A DNA stretch of 64,000 nt from JBBRCX01 sp038204465 (GCA_038204465.1 JBBRCX010000004.1:1-64000), one strand, 5' to 3'; numbered from the stretch's first letter, positions 33,719-44,766 are shown. Numbers and translations: made by a program. The notes: generated by a model from the letters alone, not told the origin.

Positions 33719-34156
33719 TCACGCGCGGCCGTAAATGTACTCGTTCAGGAAATAGATCGTCGCTTCCTGGTCGGAGGCGCGATGCGCATTGAGGTCGCCG
33801 ATTGAGATCAGACCGCGCAACTCGCCCTTGTCATCGCATACCGGCAAGTGGCGGATGCGCCGGTTCTTCATGATCGTGGCGACCTCGTCAAGCTGCGCAT
33901 CCGGCCCGCAGCAGACAACCTCCCCGCTCATCACCTCGTCAACCGTTGTATCGGCGGGCGAGCGGTTTTCACCGACGACGCGCCGAAGCACGTCGCGCTC
34001 CGTGAACATGCCTACGACCTCCCCGGCGGCCATGACGACCAAAGCGCCGATCTTGTGCTGATTCATCCGATCGACCGCTTCCCTGACGCTGGCGGTGGGG
34101 CTGGTGGAGTGAACTGTATTCCCCTTGGCGACAAGTACGCTGCGCACGGTAGGCAT
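33719..34156 (-). CDS. Two-CBS-domain protein
   Basis: The 145-residue protein is a tandem of CBS domains (about residues 5-60 and 70-130), with VREAVDRMNQHKIGALVV, GMFTERDVLRRVV, IRHLPVCDDKGELRGLISIGDL. Stand-alone pairs of this kind bind adenosine nucleotides and act as energy or ligand sensors. The ATG at 34156 follows AAGGAG with six-base spacing, so it is preferred over the TTG two codons earlier. Partner unknown. Confidence 0.88.
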   Translation of the reverse strand: MPTVRSVLVAKGNTVHSTSPTASVREAVDRMNQHKIGALVVMAAGEVVGMFTERDVLRRVVGENRSPADTTVDEVMSGEVVCCGPDAQLDEVATIMKNRRIRHLPVCDDKGELRGLISIGDLNAHRASDQEATIYFLNEYIYGRA

Positions 34157-34347
34157 GGGCAACTCCTTGATAATGCCGCGTTGCGCGGCTGACCGCGATG
34201 ACGTGATTCACCGAGATTATGACGATGTAACCGAGGTGAAAGCAACATCGTGAAAAGATTATCGAAGTGCTTTCGAGCTCGGATCGTCCACCGATCCGGG
34301 AAAACCTGGAAACGATGACGGTCGCGCGGATCGGCTAAGATGGGTCG

Positions 34348-35895
<1,548 letters not shown>

Positions 35896-36140
35896 GATCG
35901 ATCGCGTCTCATCTGGTCGATTTGCGGGGCGCTCGATATTCGCCCGAGCAAGGCCAACACTTCGCTCGCTGCGGCGCGATCCTGCGGGCGCGGGTGTAGG
36001 GGCGAATTCTGGCGGTTGAGTCCGGCAAACCATCTCGCGTTTCGTCACTTCCGCGTCATCGCTCATCTGATAAGAATGAATCGCTCATCGCGCGCCGGCC
36101 GGCGGGGGCATGATCGCGTTGATCATTCGTTGGAGTGCGT

Positions 36141-37085
36141 ATGCGATTCTCGTTGGGTAATTGGATTCGGCGTCTGGCGGAGCGGTTCGCGAGAGCTGCA
36201 ATCAATCAGCCCCAGGTGCAGCGGCTGGAAGAGCGGCGCCTGCTCTCCGCGTCCGCCATCAACTCCGTCGCGCCGACGCGCGCCGCTAACATTCCCAGGC
36301 CCGACCATCTTGTGATCGTCGTGGAGGAGAACAAGTCATACGGGCAGATCCTCGGACCCGCGATTCCGCCGCCGAGTACCTGGCCCTTCACACTGCCGAA
36401 TCCTCTGACCGAAGACACTTATCTTCGAGGTCTCGCCGCGCACAGCGCGTCCTTCACCAACGCTCACGGGCTCACTCACCCGAGTCAACCAAACTATCTC
36501 GCACTGTTTTCCGGCTCAACGCAGGGCACAAAGAGCGACGCCGTTCCACAGCAACAGTTCACCGCCCCCAGTCTCGGCGGGCAGCTGCTCGCCAATGGAT
36601 TCACGTTCGCGGGCTATTCAGAGTCGCAGCCGGCTCCCGGGTTCATGGGCGCCACGCATGGCGACTATGCCCGCAAGCACAATCCCTGGTCAGACTTTGC
36701 CGACGTGCCGCCCAGCGCCAATCTTCCGTTCAAAGCTTTTCCGAAGGACTTCACCCAGCTGCCCGATGTGTCGTTCGTCGTCTCCAACCAGCGGAATGAC
36801 ATGCACAGCGGCTCCGTTCGCGCGGCCGACCGGTGGCTCCGCAAGCACATCAAGCGCTATGCGAAGTGGTCCAAAAAGCACAACAGCCTGCTCATCGTTA
36901 CCTGGGACGAAGGCTCCGGCGACAACCACATCCCCACCCTCTTCGCCGGCGAAAGAATCGCGCCGGGAAATTATTCCGAGCCGACCGATCACTACCGCAC
37001 GCTGCGGACGATCGAGGAAATGTACGCCCTCCCGCCGATCGGAAAGAGTGTCGGCGTCCAGCCCATTACGGATGTGTTCGGGTAG
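36141..37085 (+). CDS. Secreted phosphoesterase family protein
   Basis: The 314-residue protein resembles the alkaline-phosphatase-like phosphoesterase family of acid phosphatases and phospholipase C: HLVIVVEENKSYGQILG near the start, LTHPSQPNYLALFSG with the likely nucleophile region, DMHSGSV, and LIVTWDEGSGDNHIPTLFAG with metal-binding Asp/Glu/His. The first 40 residues contain VQRLEERRLLSA, a variant of the LEPR-XLL signal typical of exported planctomycete proteins. The ATG at 36141 lies five bases after TGGAG. Substrate unknown. Confidence 0.82.
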   Translation: MRFSLGNWIRRLAERFARAAINQPQVQRLEERRLLSASAINSVAPTRAANIPRPDHLVIVVEENKSYGQILGPAIPPPSTWPFTLPNPLTEDTYLRGLAAHSASFTNAHGLTHPSQPNYLALFSGSTQGTKSDAVPQQQFTAPSLGGQLLANGFTFAGYSESQPAPGFMGATHGDYARKHNPWSDFADVPPSANLPFKAFPKDFTQLPDVSFVVSNQRNDMHSGSVRAADRWLRKHIKRYAKWSKKHNSLLIVTWDEGSGDNHIPTLFAGERIAPGNYSEPTDHYRTLRTIEEMYALPPIGKSVGVQPITDVFG

Positions 37086-37142
37086 TATCCATGTTCCCGA
37101 GCCTTTCCGCCTCGCCGGCAGTTGCGCGCGTGCGGCGCGCCG

Positions 37143-38240
37143 CTAAGCCTGCGGCAGGTCGTTCAAGTGATCGATGAGCATTCGCAGCCGGCCGTGGTCG
37201 CGGCGGTTGAAGGCGAAGACCAGCCGGGCGAGGTTCTGCAGGGCCGGCTCGTCGCGCTCAACGGGCAGCGCGCCGCTGAGCCGGAACGCCCCGCGCAGCT
37301 TGATGTCCGAAAACTTCTCGGAGATCTCCACCAGCTGCGCCTCGGTCGGCCGGCGATGCAGCCGCAGAACGATGTCATCGCGCGAATAGCGCAGGCTGTG
37401 GTAGTTGCTGTAGAAGTGACGCACCTCCCGCACCGCCTCGTCGATGTCGTCGGTGATCTTGTAGAGCCGCAGGTCGTTGCGCCCGATCAGGCCGCGGGAG
37501 AGCAATTGCTTCTCAACATACTCTTGCCAGCCCTTCCAGTAGTCTCCTCCCGGCGCGTCGATGAAGACGATCGGGATCGGCACCGACTTGCCGGTCTGCA
37601 CCAGCGTCAGCACCTCGAAGCCCTCGTCCATCGTCCCAAATCCGCCGGGGAAGAGCGCGATCGCGTGGCTCGAGCGGACGAAGATCAGCTTTCGCGTGAA
37701 GAAGTACTTGAAGTTGATCAGCTTCGGGTCGTTCTCGATGAACTTGTTCGTCGCCTGCTCGAACGGCAGTCGGATCGCCAGCCCGAATGATGGCTGCGCC
37801 CCCGCGCCGCCGTGCCCCGCTGCCATGATCCCGCCGCCCGCGCCGGTGATCACCATCCACCCCGCTTCGGCCATCTTCTTGCCGAAATCCGCCGCCTGCC
37901 GGTAGTCGTCGTGGCTTTCCAGCGTGCGCGCCGAGCCAAAGATGCTCACCTTCCGCACGTCGCGGTAGGGCGCGAAGATCTTGAGCGCGTAGCGCAGCTC
38001 CTTGAACGACTTGTCGATCAGCTTGATGTCGCCGCGGTTGGTCTGGTCGCGCAGCAGCTTCAGCGCGTTGACGATGATCTCACCGACCAGGTCTCCTTCG
38101 GGAACCGACTGCAGCTCCTCGACCAGCTGAGCAGCGGCTGCGTGAACGGCGGACAGATCATCCCGGCTCACCACCGTTGCCGGCTGCGTGGTCTCCTGCG
38201 ACTGCTCGGTGTGGTTATCGGGTCCGTCCAGTTCCTTCAT
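37143..38240 (-). CDS. LOG family (TIGR00730-type) protein, possible nucleotide hydrolase
   Basis: The Rossmann-like core (about residues 95-290) has the family's phosphoribohydrolase motif PGGFGTMDE together with VSIFGSART, GAGGGIMAAGHGGA and RKLIFVRSSHAIALF. LOG enzymes release free bases from nucleoside monophosphates, though many bacterial members are uncharacterised. This one is 365 aa, far longer than the usual 190, with about 90 extra N-terminal and 75 extra C-terminal residues. The ATG at 38240 lies one codon after a GTG; no clear Shine-Dalgarno sequence is visible. Confidence 0.85.
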   Translation of the reverse strand: MKELDGPDNHTEQSQETTQPATVVSRDDLSAVHAAAAQLVEELQSVPEGDLVGEIIVNALKLLRDQTNRGDIKLIDKSFKELRYALKIFAPYRDVRKVSIFGSARTLESHDDYRQAADFGKKMAEAGWMVITGAGGGIMAAGHGGAGAQPSFGLAIRLPFEQATNKFIENDPKLINFKYFFTRKLIFVRSSHAIALFPGGFGTMDEGFEVLTLVQTGKSVPIPIVFIDAPGGDYWKGWQEYVEKQLLSRGLIGRNDLRLYKITDDIDEAVREVRHFYSNYHSLRYSRDDIVLRLHRRPTEAQLVEISEKFSDIKLRGAFRLSGALPVERDEPALQNLARLVFAFNRRDHGRLRMLIDHLNDLPQA

Positions 38241-38413
38241 CACACCAGCCTTACATCCGAATTGCGTTGCCGCGGCGCCTGCCGCCCGGCCCTGTGGTTC
38301 CGTTCCGCCGATCGGGCCGGACTGTCTTATCGTACGCCCCTGCGCGGGTCAAACCACGAGGTTTCGATTGACTTATGGCGGAGGGGAGATCGAAGGACGG
38401 GAGAAACCAGGAG

Positions 38414-38442
38414 TTGACTTCCAGAAAGAAAGAAGGTACAAT
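38414..38442 (+). promoter_or_regulatory. Promoter of the third boxA leader
   Basis: TTGACT (38414-38419) and TACAAT (38437-38442) are 17 bases apart with an AGAAAGAAAGAAGG spacer end, the third copy of the leader promoter. It gives a leader of about 280 bases before the oxidoreductase gene at 38731. Confidence 0.7.
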
Positions 38443-38483
38443 GAATATGTCTTCGGTCTGGACCGGGTCGAGTAGCATTGCGC

Positions 38484-38494
38484 GCTCTTTGACA
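38484..38494 (+). promoter_or_regulatory. boxA-like site in the third leader
   Basis: GCTCTTTGACA, identical to the site in the rpsL leader and 41 bases after the -10 box as there, followed by AGTGAAGAGGTGAA. Confidence 0.6.
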
Positions 38495-38535
38495 AGTGAA
38501 GAGGTGAATCACAAAGGTTTCTGGGGAGGTCGTCC

Positions 38536-38565
38536 AAAGCCCACTAAAGCCCACCAAAGCCCACC
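38536..38565 (+). repeat. Three AAAGCCC units in the third leader
   Basis: AAAGCCCACT, AAAGCCCACC, AAAGCCCACC in tandem, 41 bases after boxA. This is the most regular of the three blocks. Confidence 0.75.
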
Positions 38566-38730
38566 ATGGGCGTTCGAGCTGGCGGCGAAAGCGTGTCGCG
38601 GGACGGGGCGAGCTCTTGATCGGCTTCAAAAGCGGGGGGAGCCGGCACAAGGTTCGATTGACAATATTTGCACCGTCGCCTATCCCATTCCGGCAACGCC
38701 CGCTGCAGGCGGGCGGCAGAAGGAATACCA

Positions 38731-39936
38731 ATGAGCAACATCCATTTTGGCGTGATCGGCGCAGGCAACATGGGCTCGTTTCACGTCGGGTATCTCGACG
38801 AGCTCGCCGACGCCAGCCTCGCCGCCGTCTGCGATGCCGACCCCAAGAAGCTCGAGCAGGCCGCGCAGCTCGCGCAGGAGAACCGCGCCAAGCGCGGCCA
38901 GGTAAAATGCGACGTGCCGAAGTTTTCCAGCTATCAGGAACTGCTCGACTCAGGAACGTGCGACGCGATCATCATCGCGACGCCGCACTACCAGCACCCG
39001 GAGATCGCCATTGCCGCCTTTGAAAAAGGGCTTCACGTGCTGTGCGAGAAGCCGCTGGCGGTCGGCGTGAAAGAGGCGCGCCGGGTGATCGACGTCCATC
39101 GCAAGCACCCCGAATTGAAGTTCGCGCTCATGTTCAACCAGCGCACCAACTCGATGTACCAGAAGGTCCGCTCATTGATCGCCGAGGGCGAGCTTGGAGA
39201 GGTGAGCCGGGTCTCATGGATCGTCACCGACTGGTTTCGCACCTGGGCCTACTACGCCTCAGGCGGTTGGCGCGCCACCTGGGCGGGCGAGGGCGGCGGC
39301 GTGCTCATCAACCAATGCCCGCACAATCTCGACCTCATTCAGTGGATCACCGGCATGATGCCCAGCCGGGTAACCGCCGTAGCGAGTATCGCCAAGACGC
39401 ATCCGATCGAAGTCGAGGATGAAGTGAGCGCGATCTTCGAATATCCCAACGGCGCCATCGGTCACTTCGTCACCACCACCGGCGAAGCCCCCGGCACCAA
39501 TCGCCTCGAGATCTGCGGAGACCGCGGACGAATCATCGCCGAAGGCGGAAAGCTCAGCTTCAGCCGCACCAGGAAAAGCGTTCGCGAGGTGCGCGAGAAG
39601 AGCAAAGACATGTTCGTCTCGATGGAAACCTGGCCGATCGACGTTCCGCACGCCACCGGCGCGCCCGAGGGTCACCGCGCCGTGACCGAGAATTTCGTCC
39701 GCGGCATCCTGAGTAACGAGACGTTGATTGCTCCCGGCGAAGAGGGCGTGAAGGGCCTGGAGATCGGCAACGCCATGCTCATGGCCGGCCTCACCCGTCG
39801 CCCCGTTGAATTGCCCATGGACGGCGATGCCTACGAGCAATTCCTCAAGGACCTCACCAAGCAGTACGGCGGCAAGAAGACCCTGCAAACCCAGGCCGCC
39901 AAAGCCGACAACATGGCCTCGTCCTTCCAGCGCTAG
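38731..39936 (+). CDS. Gfo/Idh/MocA family NAD(P)-dependent oxidoreductase
   Basis: The 401-residue protein has the family's N-terminal Rossmann fold (FGVIGAGNMGSFHVGYL), the conserved EKPLA motif (HVLCEKPLAV) and the C-terminal domain with GGGVLINQCPHNLDLIQWI, where the histidine and nearby Asp shape the sugar site. Members oxidise or reduce sugars, inositols or related polyols; the substrate cannot be read from the sequence. The ATG at 38731 follows AAGGA. Its upstream leader with promoter, boxA and AAAGCCC repeats is shared only with the ribosomal and ketosynthase operons, so it may be strongly expressed. Confidence 0.9.
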   Translation: MSNIHFGVIGAGNMGSFHVGYLDELADASLAAVCDADPKKLEQAAQLAQENRAKRGQVKCDVPKFSSYQELLDSGTCDAIIIATPHYQHPEIAIAAFEKGLHVLCEKPLAVGVKEARRVIDVHRKHPELKFALMFNQRTNSMYQKVRSLIAEGELGEVSRVSWIVTDWFRTWAYYASGGWRATWAGEGGGVLINQCPHNLDLIQWITGMMPSRVTAVASIAKTHPIEVEDEVSAIFEYPNGAIGHFVTTTGEAPGTNRLEICGDRGRIIAEGGKLSFSRTRKSVREVREKSKDMFVSMETWPIDVPHATGAPEGHRAVTENFVRGILSNETLIAPGEEGVKGLEIGNAMLMAGLTRRPVELPMDGDAYEQFLKDLTKQYGGKKTLQTQAAKADNMASSFQR

Positions 39937-39964
39937 CCAGCGAGATTCTGGGGATCCATCTTTA

Positions 39965-39987
39965 GTAGCATGGGCTTCCAGCCCATG
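39965..39987 (+). repeat. GTAGCACGGGCG-type palindrome, variant copy 5
   Basis: GTAGCATGGGCTTCCAGCCCATG keeps the GTAGCA start and an 8-bp stem, but both arms are changed in a compensating way (CATGGGCT with AGCCCATG). It lies 29 bases after the oxidoreductase gene. The paired changes indicate that the hairpin, not the sequence alone, is conserved. Confidence 0.7.
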
Positions 39988-40055
39988 TGCCAGAGCGCAG
40001 CGCTACTCCGCATTGAACGAACCACCCTCCCCGCGCGTGGACATCCCATCCCTCC

Positions 40056-40499
40056 ATGCCGGATACTTCGCGCATGACCTGGCTCCACTACGCCCTCCTG
40101 TCGGCCCTCGCGGCAGCCTTCGTTCCGATCTGCGGCAAGATCGGAATGAAGCATGTCGATGAGAACCTCGCGACCGCCCTGCGCAGCATCGTGATGACGA
40201 TCTTCCTCCTCACCGTGGCGACCGCGCTGCGCGTCTGGACCAAGACCTCTCAAATCTCCGCGTTTTCCTATGCGATGATCGTCCTGTCGGGACTGGCCGG
40301 CGCCGCATCGTGGCTCTTTTACTTCCACGCGGTGAAGCTCGGGGAAGTGTCGCGTGTCGCCCCCATCGACAAGCTCAGCGTCCCCCTCGCCGCACTGTTC
40401 GCGCTCTTCATCCTCAGGGAACACCCCAGCGCATGGAACTGGATTGGCATCCTGCTCATCACCGGCGGCGCCTACCTGGCCGGCCTGCCCAAAGCATGA
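40056..40499 (+). CDS. EamA-type half-size transporter
   Basis: The 147-residue protein has about five membrane segments and the pattern of one EamA (drug/metabolite transporter) repeat: ALLSALAAAFVPICGKIGM at the start, GAASWLFYFHAVKLGEVSRVAPIDKLSVP in the middle and WNWIGILLITGGAYLAG at the end. Full-size DMT carriers have two such repeats; single-repeat members act as dimers. The start at ATG 40056 is used; ATG 40074 (MTWLHYAL) is an equally good alternative. Substrate unknown. Confidence 0.82.
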   Translation: MPDTSRMTWLHYALLSALAAAFVPICGKIGMKHVDENLATALRSIVMTIFLLTVATALRVWTKTSQISAFSYAMIVLSGLAGAASWLFYFHAVKLGEVSRVAPIDKLSVPLAALFALFILREHPSAWNWIGILLITGGAYLAGLPKA

Positions 40500-40629
40500 A
40501 CTGCACGCCGCGCATCGGTCTTTCTTCTCCCGTTCGCGGCACCGCGCTGTTCCGTCCCGGCCACGCCCCAAGTGGCAAACACAGCCGCTTATCCCTACAA
40601 TCGCCGGAATCTGAAAGGGACCCGAACTG

Positions 40630-41829
40630 ATGTCGACCGCAACCCCGCCGGCCGCTGATCCGAATCTGCGAACTGTTGATTACGCGCTGATGCCCGGCGC
40701 AGTCGACGAAGAAACCGACGTGCAGTCCGAAGAGATGCTCGTCAATATGGGACCGCAGCATCCCTCCACGCACGGCGTGCTCCGCATCGTCCTCCGCACC
40801 GACGGTGAAATGGTCCTGGAAGCAGTTCCTCACCTGGGCTACCTGCATCGCTGCAAGGAGAAAATCGCCGAGAACCTCGCCTACTACCAGTACATCGGAT
40901 ACACCGACCGCCTCGACTACCTCGCGGCGATGAATAACAACCATGCCTGGGCGATGGCGGTGGAGAAGCTGGCCGACATCGAAGTGCCCCTGCGCGCGGA
41001 ATACATCCGCGTCATCGCCGCCGAGTTGAACCGCATCGCGTCCCACCTGGTCAGCTTCGGCACGTACGGCCTGGACATGGGCGCCTTCACGCCGTTCCTC
41101 TACGCCTTCCGCGAGCGCGAGTACATCCTCGACCTCTTCGAGCAGCTCTGCGGCGCGCGGCTCACGCTCAGCTATATCAACGTCGGCGGCGTCACCTGGG
41201 ACCTGCCGCCGGGCTTCCTGGAAAAGCTCACCGAGTTCCTCGACTACTTCGAGCCCAAGATTGACGAATACAACGACCTGCTCAGCTTCAACCACATCTT
41301 CGTGAAGCGCACCGCCAACGTGGGCGTGGTCAGCAAGGACCAATGCATCCGCTATGCCCTGTCGGGCCCCATGATTCGCGGCAGCGGCATTCCTCTCGAC
41401 CTGCGCCGCGATCGTCCCTACTCCATCTACGACCGCCTCGAGTTCGATGTCTGCGTCGGCAGCGGGCTCAAAGGGTCGATGGGCGATTGCTGGGACCGCT
41501 ATTGGGTCAAGATGCTCGAGATGAAGCAGTGCATCCGCATCCTTCGCCAGTGCATCCAGCAGGTGCCCGAGGGCTCCTACCGCGCCAAGCTGCCGCGGGC
41601 CATGAAGGTGCCGGAGGGTGAGGTCTACGCGGAATACGAGAACCCGCGCGGGCATCTCGGCTTCTTCATCGAAAGCCAGGGCGGCGTCATTCCCTACCGT
41701 GTCAAGATCCGCGGCCCCTCTTTTGTGAACCTGGCCGTTACCAATGAAGTGTGTCGTAATGTATTGCTGGCGGATGTACCGGCCATCGTCGGGTCCATTG
41801 ATATCGTCATGGGCGAGGTAGACCGCTAA
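40630..41829 (+). CDS. nuoD: NADH-quinone oxidoreductase subunit D
   Basis: NuoD is the 49-kDa subunit of complex I and helps form the quinone pocket. The 399-residue protein has NMGPQHPSTHGVLRIVL, PHLGYLHRCKEKIAE, SHLVSFGTYGLDMGAF and the C-terminal KIRGPSFVNL, ending with the family's DIVMGEVDR. The first 30 residues are extra. No other nuo gene is in the window. TACAAT (40596-40601) is a likely -10 box, with GAAAGGGA as Shine-Dalgarno sequence before the ATG. Confidence 0.95.
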   Translation: MSTATPPAADPNLRTVDYALMPGAVDEETDVQSEEMLVNMGPQHPSTHGVLRIVLRTDGEMVLEAVPHLGYLHRCKEKIAENLAYYQYIGYTDRLDYLAAMNNNHAWAMAVEKLADIEVPLRAEYIRVIAAELNRIASHLVSFGTYGLDMGAFTPFLYAFREREYILDLFEQLCGARLTLSYINVGGVTWDLPPGFLEKLTEFLDYFEPKIDEYNDLLSFNHIFVKRTANVGVVSKDQCIRYALSGPMIRGSGIPLDLRRDRPYSIYDRLEFDVCVGSGLKGSMGDCWDRYWVKMLEMKQCIRILRQCIQQVPEGSYRAKLPRAMKVPEGEVYAEYENPRGHLGFFIESQGGVIPYRVKIRGPSFVNLAVTNEVCRNVLLADVPAIVGSIDIVMGEVDR

Positions 41830-41963
41830 CTGTGATCCCGCCTCGGCCGGGATTCGCAGCGGCATTTGGAAGGCAAAAGTGGCGCGTGTGCGCCGCCGGC
41901 GCGGGGAAGTCAGGACGCGGCCGGGGCGCGTTGCTCTCTGCCTTCTTTCATTGCGACGGTGTT

Positions 41964-42449
41964 ATGGCTCAACCGGCTCAACCCAATCACGACCTACCCG
42001 CCGCGCTGGAGAATCACGCGGTCATCGCCGGTTTCGGCGTCCCCGGCCGCGCGGTGGCCGACATGCTCCAGGCCCGCGGCATTCCCTTCTGCGTCATCGA
42101 GCTGAACCCCGAGACCGTCATCCGCGCCTCCATGGCCGGCGTGCAGTTCATTTCCGGCGACGCCTCCCAGGAGGACGTCCTGCGTCGCGCCGGCATCGAC
42201 CGGGCAATCCTCTTCGCGGTGGCGATGCCGAACGATCGGGCCGTCCTCGACGCCATCGCCATCGCCCGGCGGATCAATCCCTCCCTGCGAATCCTCGCAC
42301 GCTGCCACTACGTCTCCAGCGGCATGGAGGCCCAACGCCGCGGGGCCAATGAAGTCGTTGTCGCCGAGCAGGTGGTCGCCCAGGAATTCGAACGCCTCCT
42401 CGACACCGAGATCTTCCGAAACCTCAGCGAGCCGCTCTCCCGCGCGTAG
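41964..42449 (+). CDS. TrkA-N (RCK) NAD-binding domain protein
   Basis: The 161-residue protein is one RCK N-terminal domain: the dinucleotide motif VIAGFGVPGRAVADML, VIELNPE with the acidic residue that binds the ribose, FISGDASQEDVLRRAGI and a closing ANEVVVAEQVVAQEF. Such domains gate potassium channels or form part of Trk and Kef systems. Here there is no channel in the same protein or nearby, so the partner is unknown. The ATG at 41964 starts MAQPAQPNHDLP. Confidence 0.82.
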   Translation: MAQPAQPNHDLPAALENHAVIAGFGVPGRAVADMLQARGIPFCVIELNPETVIRASMAGVQFISGDASQEDVLRRAGIDRAILFAVAMPNDRAVLDAIAIARRINPSLRILARCHYVSSGMEAQRRGANEVVVAEQVVAQEFERLLDTEIFRNLSEPLSRA

Positions 42450-42544
42450 TGATTCAAGAAATCACTTGGCGGGGAGGTCAAGGATCCGGCGCCACGGGCA
42501 CTCCCGATAGACACAACCTGGAACTGTAGATTTGTTCGCCCGGC

Positions 42545-43450
42545 CTACTTCGGGCGCAGGCTTTCGAGGAACCGCCCGTGCTTGCCCTGATCGCGGCGGC
42601 GGAGGAACTGCACCATGTTCTTCACGTGCTCGTTCAACCCGTTCATGGTGTCGTACTCCGCCATCGCGGCGGAGAAGACCTTCTTCCGCCCGAACAGGTT
42701 GCGGAACGCGATGTCCAGCGCGGCGATGTCTTCCTCGTTGAACCCCGCCCGGGCGAGGCCCACCCGGTTCAGCCCGCGCACCAGGTCCGCGCCGTCGACC
42801 TTGCAGAAGGGCGGCACGTCGTGGTGGACGCGCGAGTACGCCGCGATGTAGGCGTGCTCTCCGATCGTCACGAAGTGGTTGATGCCCGCGCCACCCATCA
42901 TCGAGACGTTGTTCCCGCAAACCACGTGGCCGGCGATCATCACGTTGTTGGCGAAAACGCAGTTGCTCCCGATCGTCCCGTCATGCCCCACGTGGGCGTT
43001 CACCATCAGGAGGTTGTTGTCCCCGATCCGCGTCACGCCGAGGCCCTTCTCGGTGCCCACGTGCAGCGTGACCGCCTCGCGAAAGACGTTGCCGTTCCCC
43101 ACCACCAGCCGCGTTGGAGCGCCTCGATATTTCTTGTCCTGCGGCGCCGCCCCCAGCACCGCGTTCGGGAACAGGATGTTGTCCTTCCCGATCGTCGTAT
43201 GACCCAGGATCGTCACGCTGTTGAGCAGCCGGCACCCGCTGTCGATCTTCACGTCAGGCCCGATGACGCAGAACGGGCCCACCTCGACGTCCTCGGCGAT
43301 CGACGCATGCGGATCCACCACCGCGTGCGGCGAGATCTTCGGCATCGAATCGGAGAAGAACCGGAACGTGAAGAGCGAGGAGATCCAGCTCGGCCGCCTC
43401 GGTTCCTTCACCCTGGTCGCTTCGTTCGGCATGGTGTCGGGAATAGCCAT
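42545..43450 (-). CDS. lpxA: UDP-N-acetylglucosamine acyltransferase
   Basis: LpxA starts lipid A synthesis by transferring a 3-hydroxyacyl chain to UDP-GlcNAc. The left-handed beta-helix hexapeptide repeats are evident (VGPFCVIGPDVKI, then IGKDNILFPNAVLGAAPQD), with the catalytic histidine in MVNAHVGHDGTIG and the closing helices GLNRVGLARAGF. The ATG at 43450 shares its A with the TGA stop of lpxC-fabZ, so the genes are translationally coupled; this start gives 35 residues before the canonical MPKISPHAVVDP. It indicates a lipopolysaccharide-type outer membrane in this organism. Confidence 0.93.
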   Translation of the reverse strand: MAIPDTMPNEATRVKEPRRPSWISSLFTFRFFSDSMPKISPHAVVDPHASIAEDVEVGPFCVIGPDVKIDSGCRLLNSVTILGHTTIGKDNILFPNAVLGAAPQDKKYRGAPTRLVVGNGNVFREAVTLHVGTEKGLGVTRIGDNNLLMVNAHVGHDGTIGSNCVFANNVMIAGHVVCGNNVSMMGGAGINHFVTIGEHAYIAAYSRVHHDVPPFCKVDGADLVRGLNRVGLARAGFNEEDIAALDIAFRNLFGRKKVFSAAMAEYDTMNGLNEHVKNMVQFLRRRDQGKHGRFLESLRPK

Positions 43451-44766
43451 CAGGCGGGCTCCGCGTCGACGAGCATGAACTTGATGTCCGCTTCGCACGC
43501 CAGCTTGTCCTGCACGAAAGCCTTGCAGCGGACGTGTCCGGTGCGGCTCTTCACGCGCACAGTGATCGCCTCCAGTATCAATTGATCCCCTGGGACCACC
43601 GCGTGCCGCATTTTCACCTTATCCATACTGATCAGGACGGCAAGCTTTCCCGTGTGCTCCAACTTCTGGCTCAAAAGAAGCCCGCCGAGCTGCGCCATCG
43701 CCTCGACGATCAAAACCCCGGGCATGATCGGCGTGCCCGGATAGTGGCCCTGAAAGAAGATGTCGTTGAACGTCACGTTCTTGATCCCGACGGCCTTGTG
43801 ATCGCCGACGATCTCCAGCACGCGATCCACCAGCAGCATCGGATAGCGATGCGGGAGGATCCGCTGGATGCGGCGGATGTCCATCTCCGCGTCGCGGCCG
43901 ATCAGCGACTGGCGGCTGTTCGATTCCTCCTGCTCCAGCAGCTTGCGCGCCAGCATGTGATTCAGCACGTGGCCGCTCTTGTACGCCACGATCCGCCCGC
44001 GGATGGGCCGCCCGACCAGCAGGAGATCGCCGATCAGGTCCAGCGCCTTGTGCCGCGCGCATTCGTCCTTGAACCGGAAGGCGTTGTCGACCGGGCCGTC
44101 CTTCGCGATCACCAGCAGTTCTTTGTGGGTCAGGTGGTTCCCGAGGCCGCGGGCGCGAAGCTCGCGCGCTTCGTTTTCGAACACGAACGTCCGCGCCGGC
44201 GCCAGCTGTGACGCGAAATCGTCATCGCCAAGCCGGAAGCTGATGGTTTGCCGCCCAATCGGCGGCGCCGCCTCGAAGTCATAGATCACTTCCAGCTGAT
44301 CGCTTGGGCCCGGCAGTGCAGCCAGCGTCGCGCCGTCCGCGCTCACCTGCACCGGCTTGGTGATGATCAGCGGGTCGAGCGGCGCATCCTGCTCCACCAC
44401 CCCCGCCTCTTCGAGCGCGTTCACGAAAGGCTGGCTGCTGCCGTCTCCGCCCGGAAGTTCCCCGACCGCGCCCCCCGCGACCCTGACGATGGCGTTGTGA
44501 ACGCCCATGCCCGCGAGGGCAGCCATGCAATGCTCGATGGTCTCAACGAGCAACGTGCCGTTGCGCAGGCAGGTGCGCCGCGGGCGCTTCAAAAGGTTCT
44601 GCACCAGCGCCGGGATCGCCGCGACCTTCCCGTCCTGCTCTCGAATGAAAGTGATCCCCGAACCCGCGGCGGCGGGCGCAAAGGTCAGCGTCGCCGGTTC
44701 ACCGGAGAACAGGCCGCGGCCCGCGAAGGATGCTTCGCGCGAGATGGTTCGTTGACGATCGTTCAC
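43450..44766 (-). CDS. lpxC-fabZ: LpxC-FabZ fusion: UDP-3-O-acyl-GlcNAc deacetylase and 3-hydroxyacyl-ACP dehydratase
   Basis: The first 280 residues are LpxC, the zinc deacetylase that commits the cell to lipid A: VETIEHCMAALAG carries one zinc histidine and ARHKALDLIGDLLL the HKxxD motif with the others. The last 150 residues are a complete FabZ with the signature QGHYPGTPIMPGVLIVEAMAQ. Such fusions are known from Bacteroidetes and planctomycetes. The GTG at 44766 is chosen because it gives the typical LpxC start VNDRQRTISREASFAG; a TTG ten codons earlier is the alternative. lpxA follows with a one-base overlap. Confidence 0.93.
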   Translation of the reverse strand: MNDRQRTISREASFAGRGLFSGEPATLTFAPAAAGSGITFIREQDGKVAAIPALVQNLLKRPRRTCLRNGTLLVETIEHCMAALAGMGVHNAIVRVAGGAVGELPGGDGSSQPFVNALEEAGVVEQDAPLDPLIITKPVQVSADGATLAALPGPSDQLEVIYDFEAAPPIGRQTISFRLGDDDFASQLAPARTFVFENEARELRARGLGNHLTHKELLVIAKDGPVDNAFRFKDECARHKALDLIGDLLLVGRPIRGRIVAYKSGHVLNHMLARKLLEQEESNSRQSLIGRDAEMDIRRIQRILPHRYPMLLVDRVLEIVGDHKAVGIKNVTFNDIFFQGHYPGTPIMPGVLIVEAMAQLGGLLLSQKLEHTGKLAVLISMDKVKMRHAVVPGDQLILEAITVRVKSRTGHVRCKAFVQDKLACEADIKFMLVDAEPA

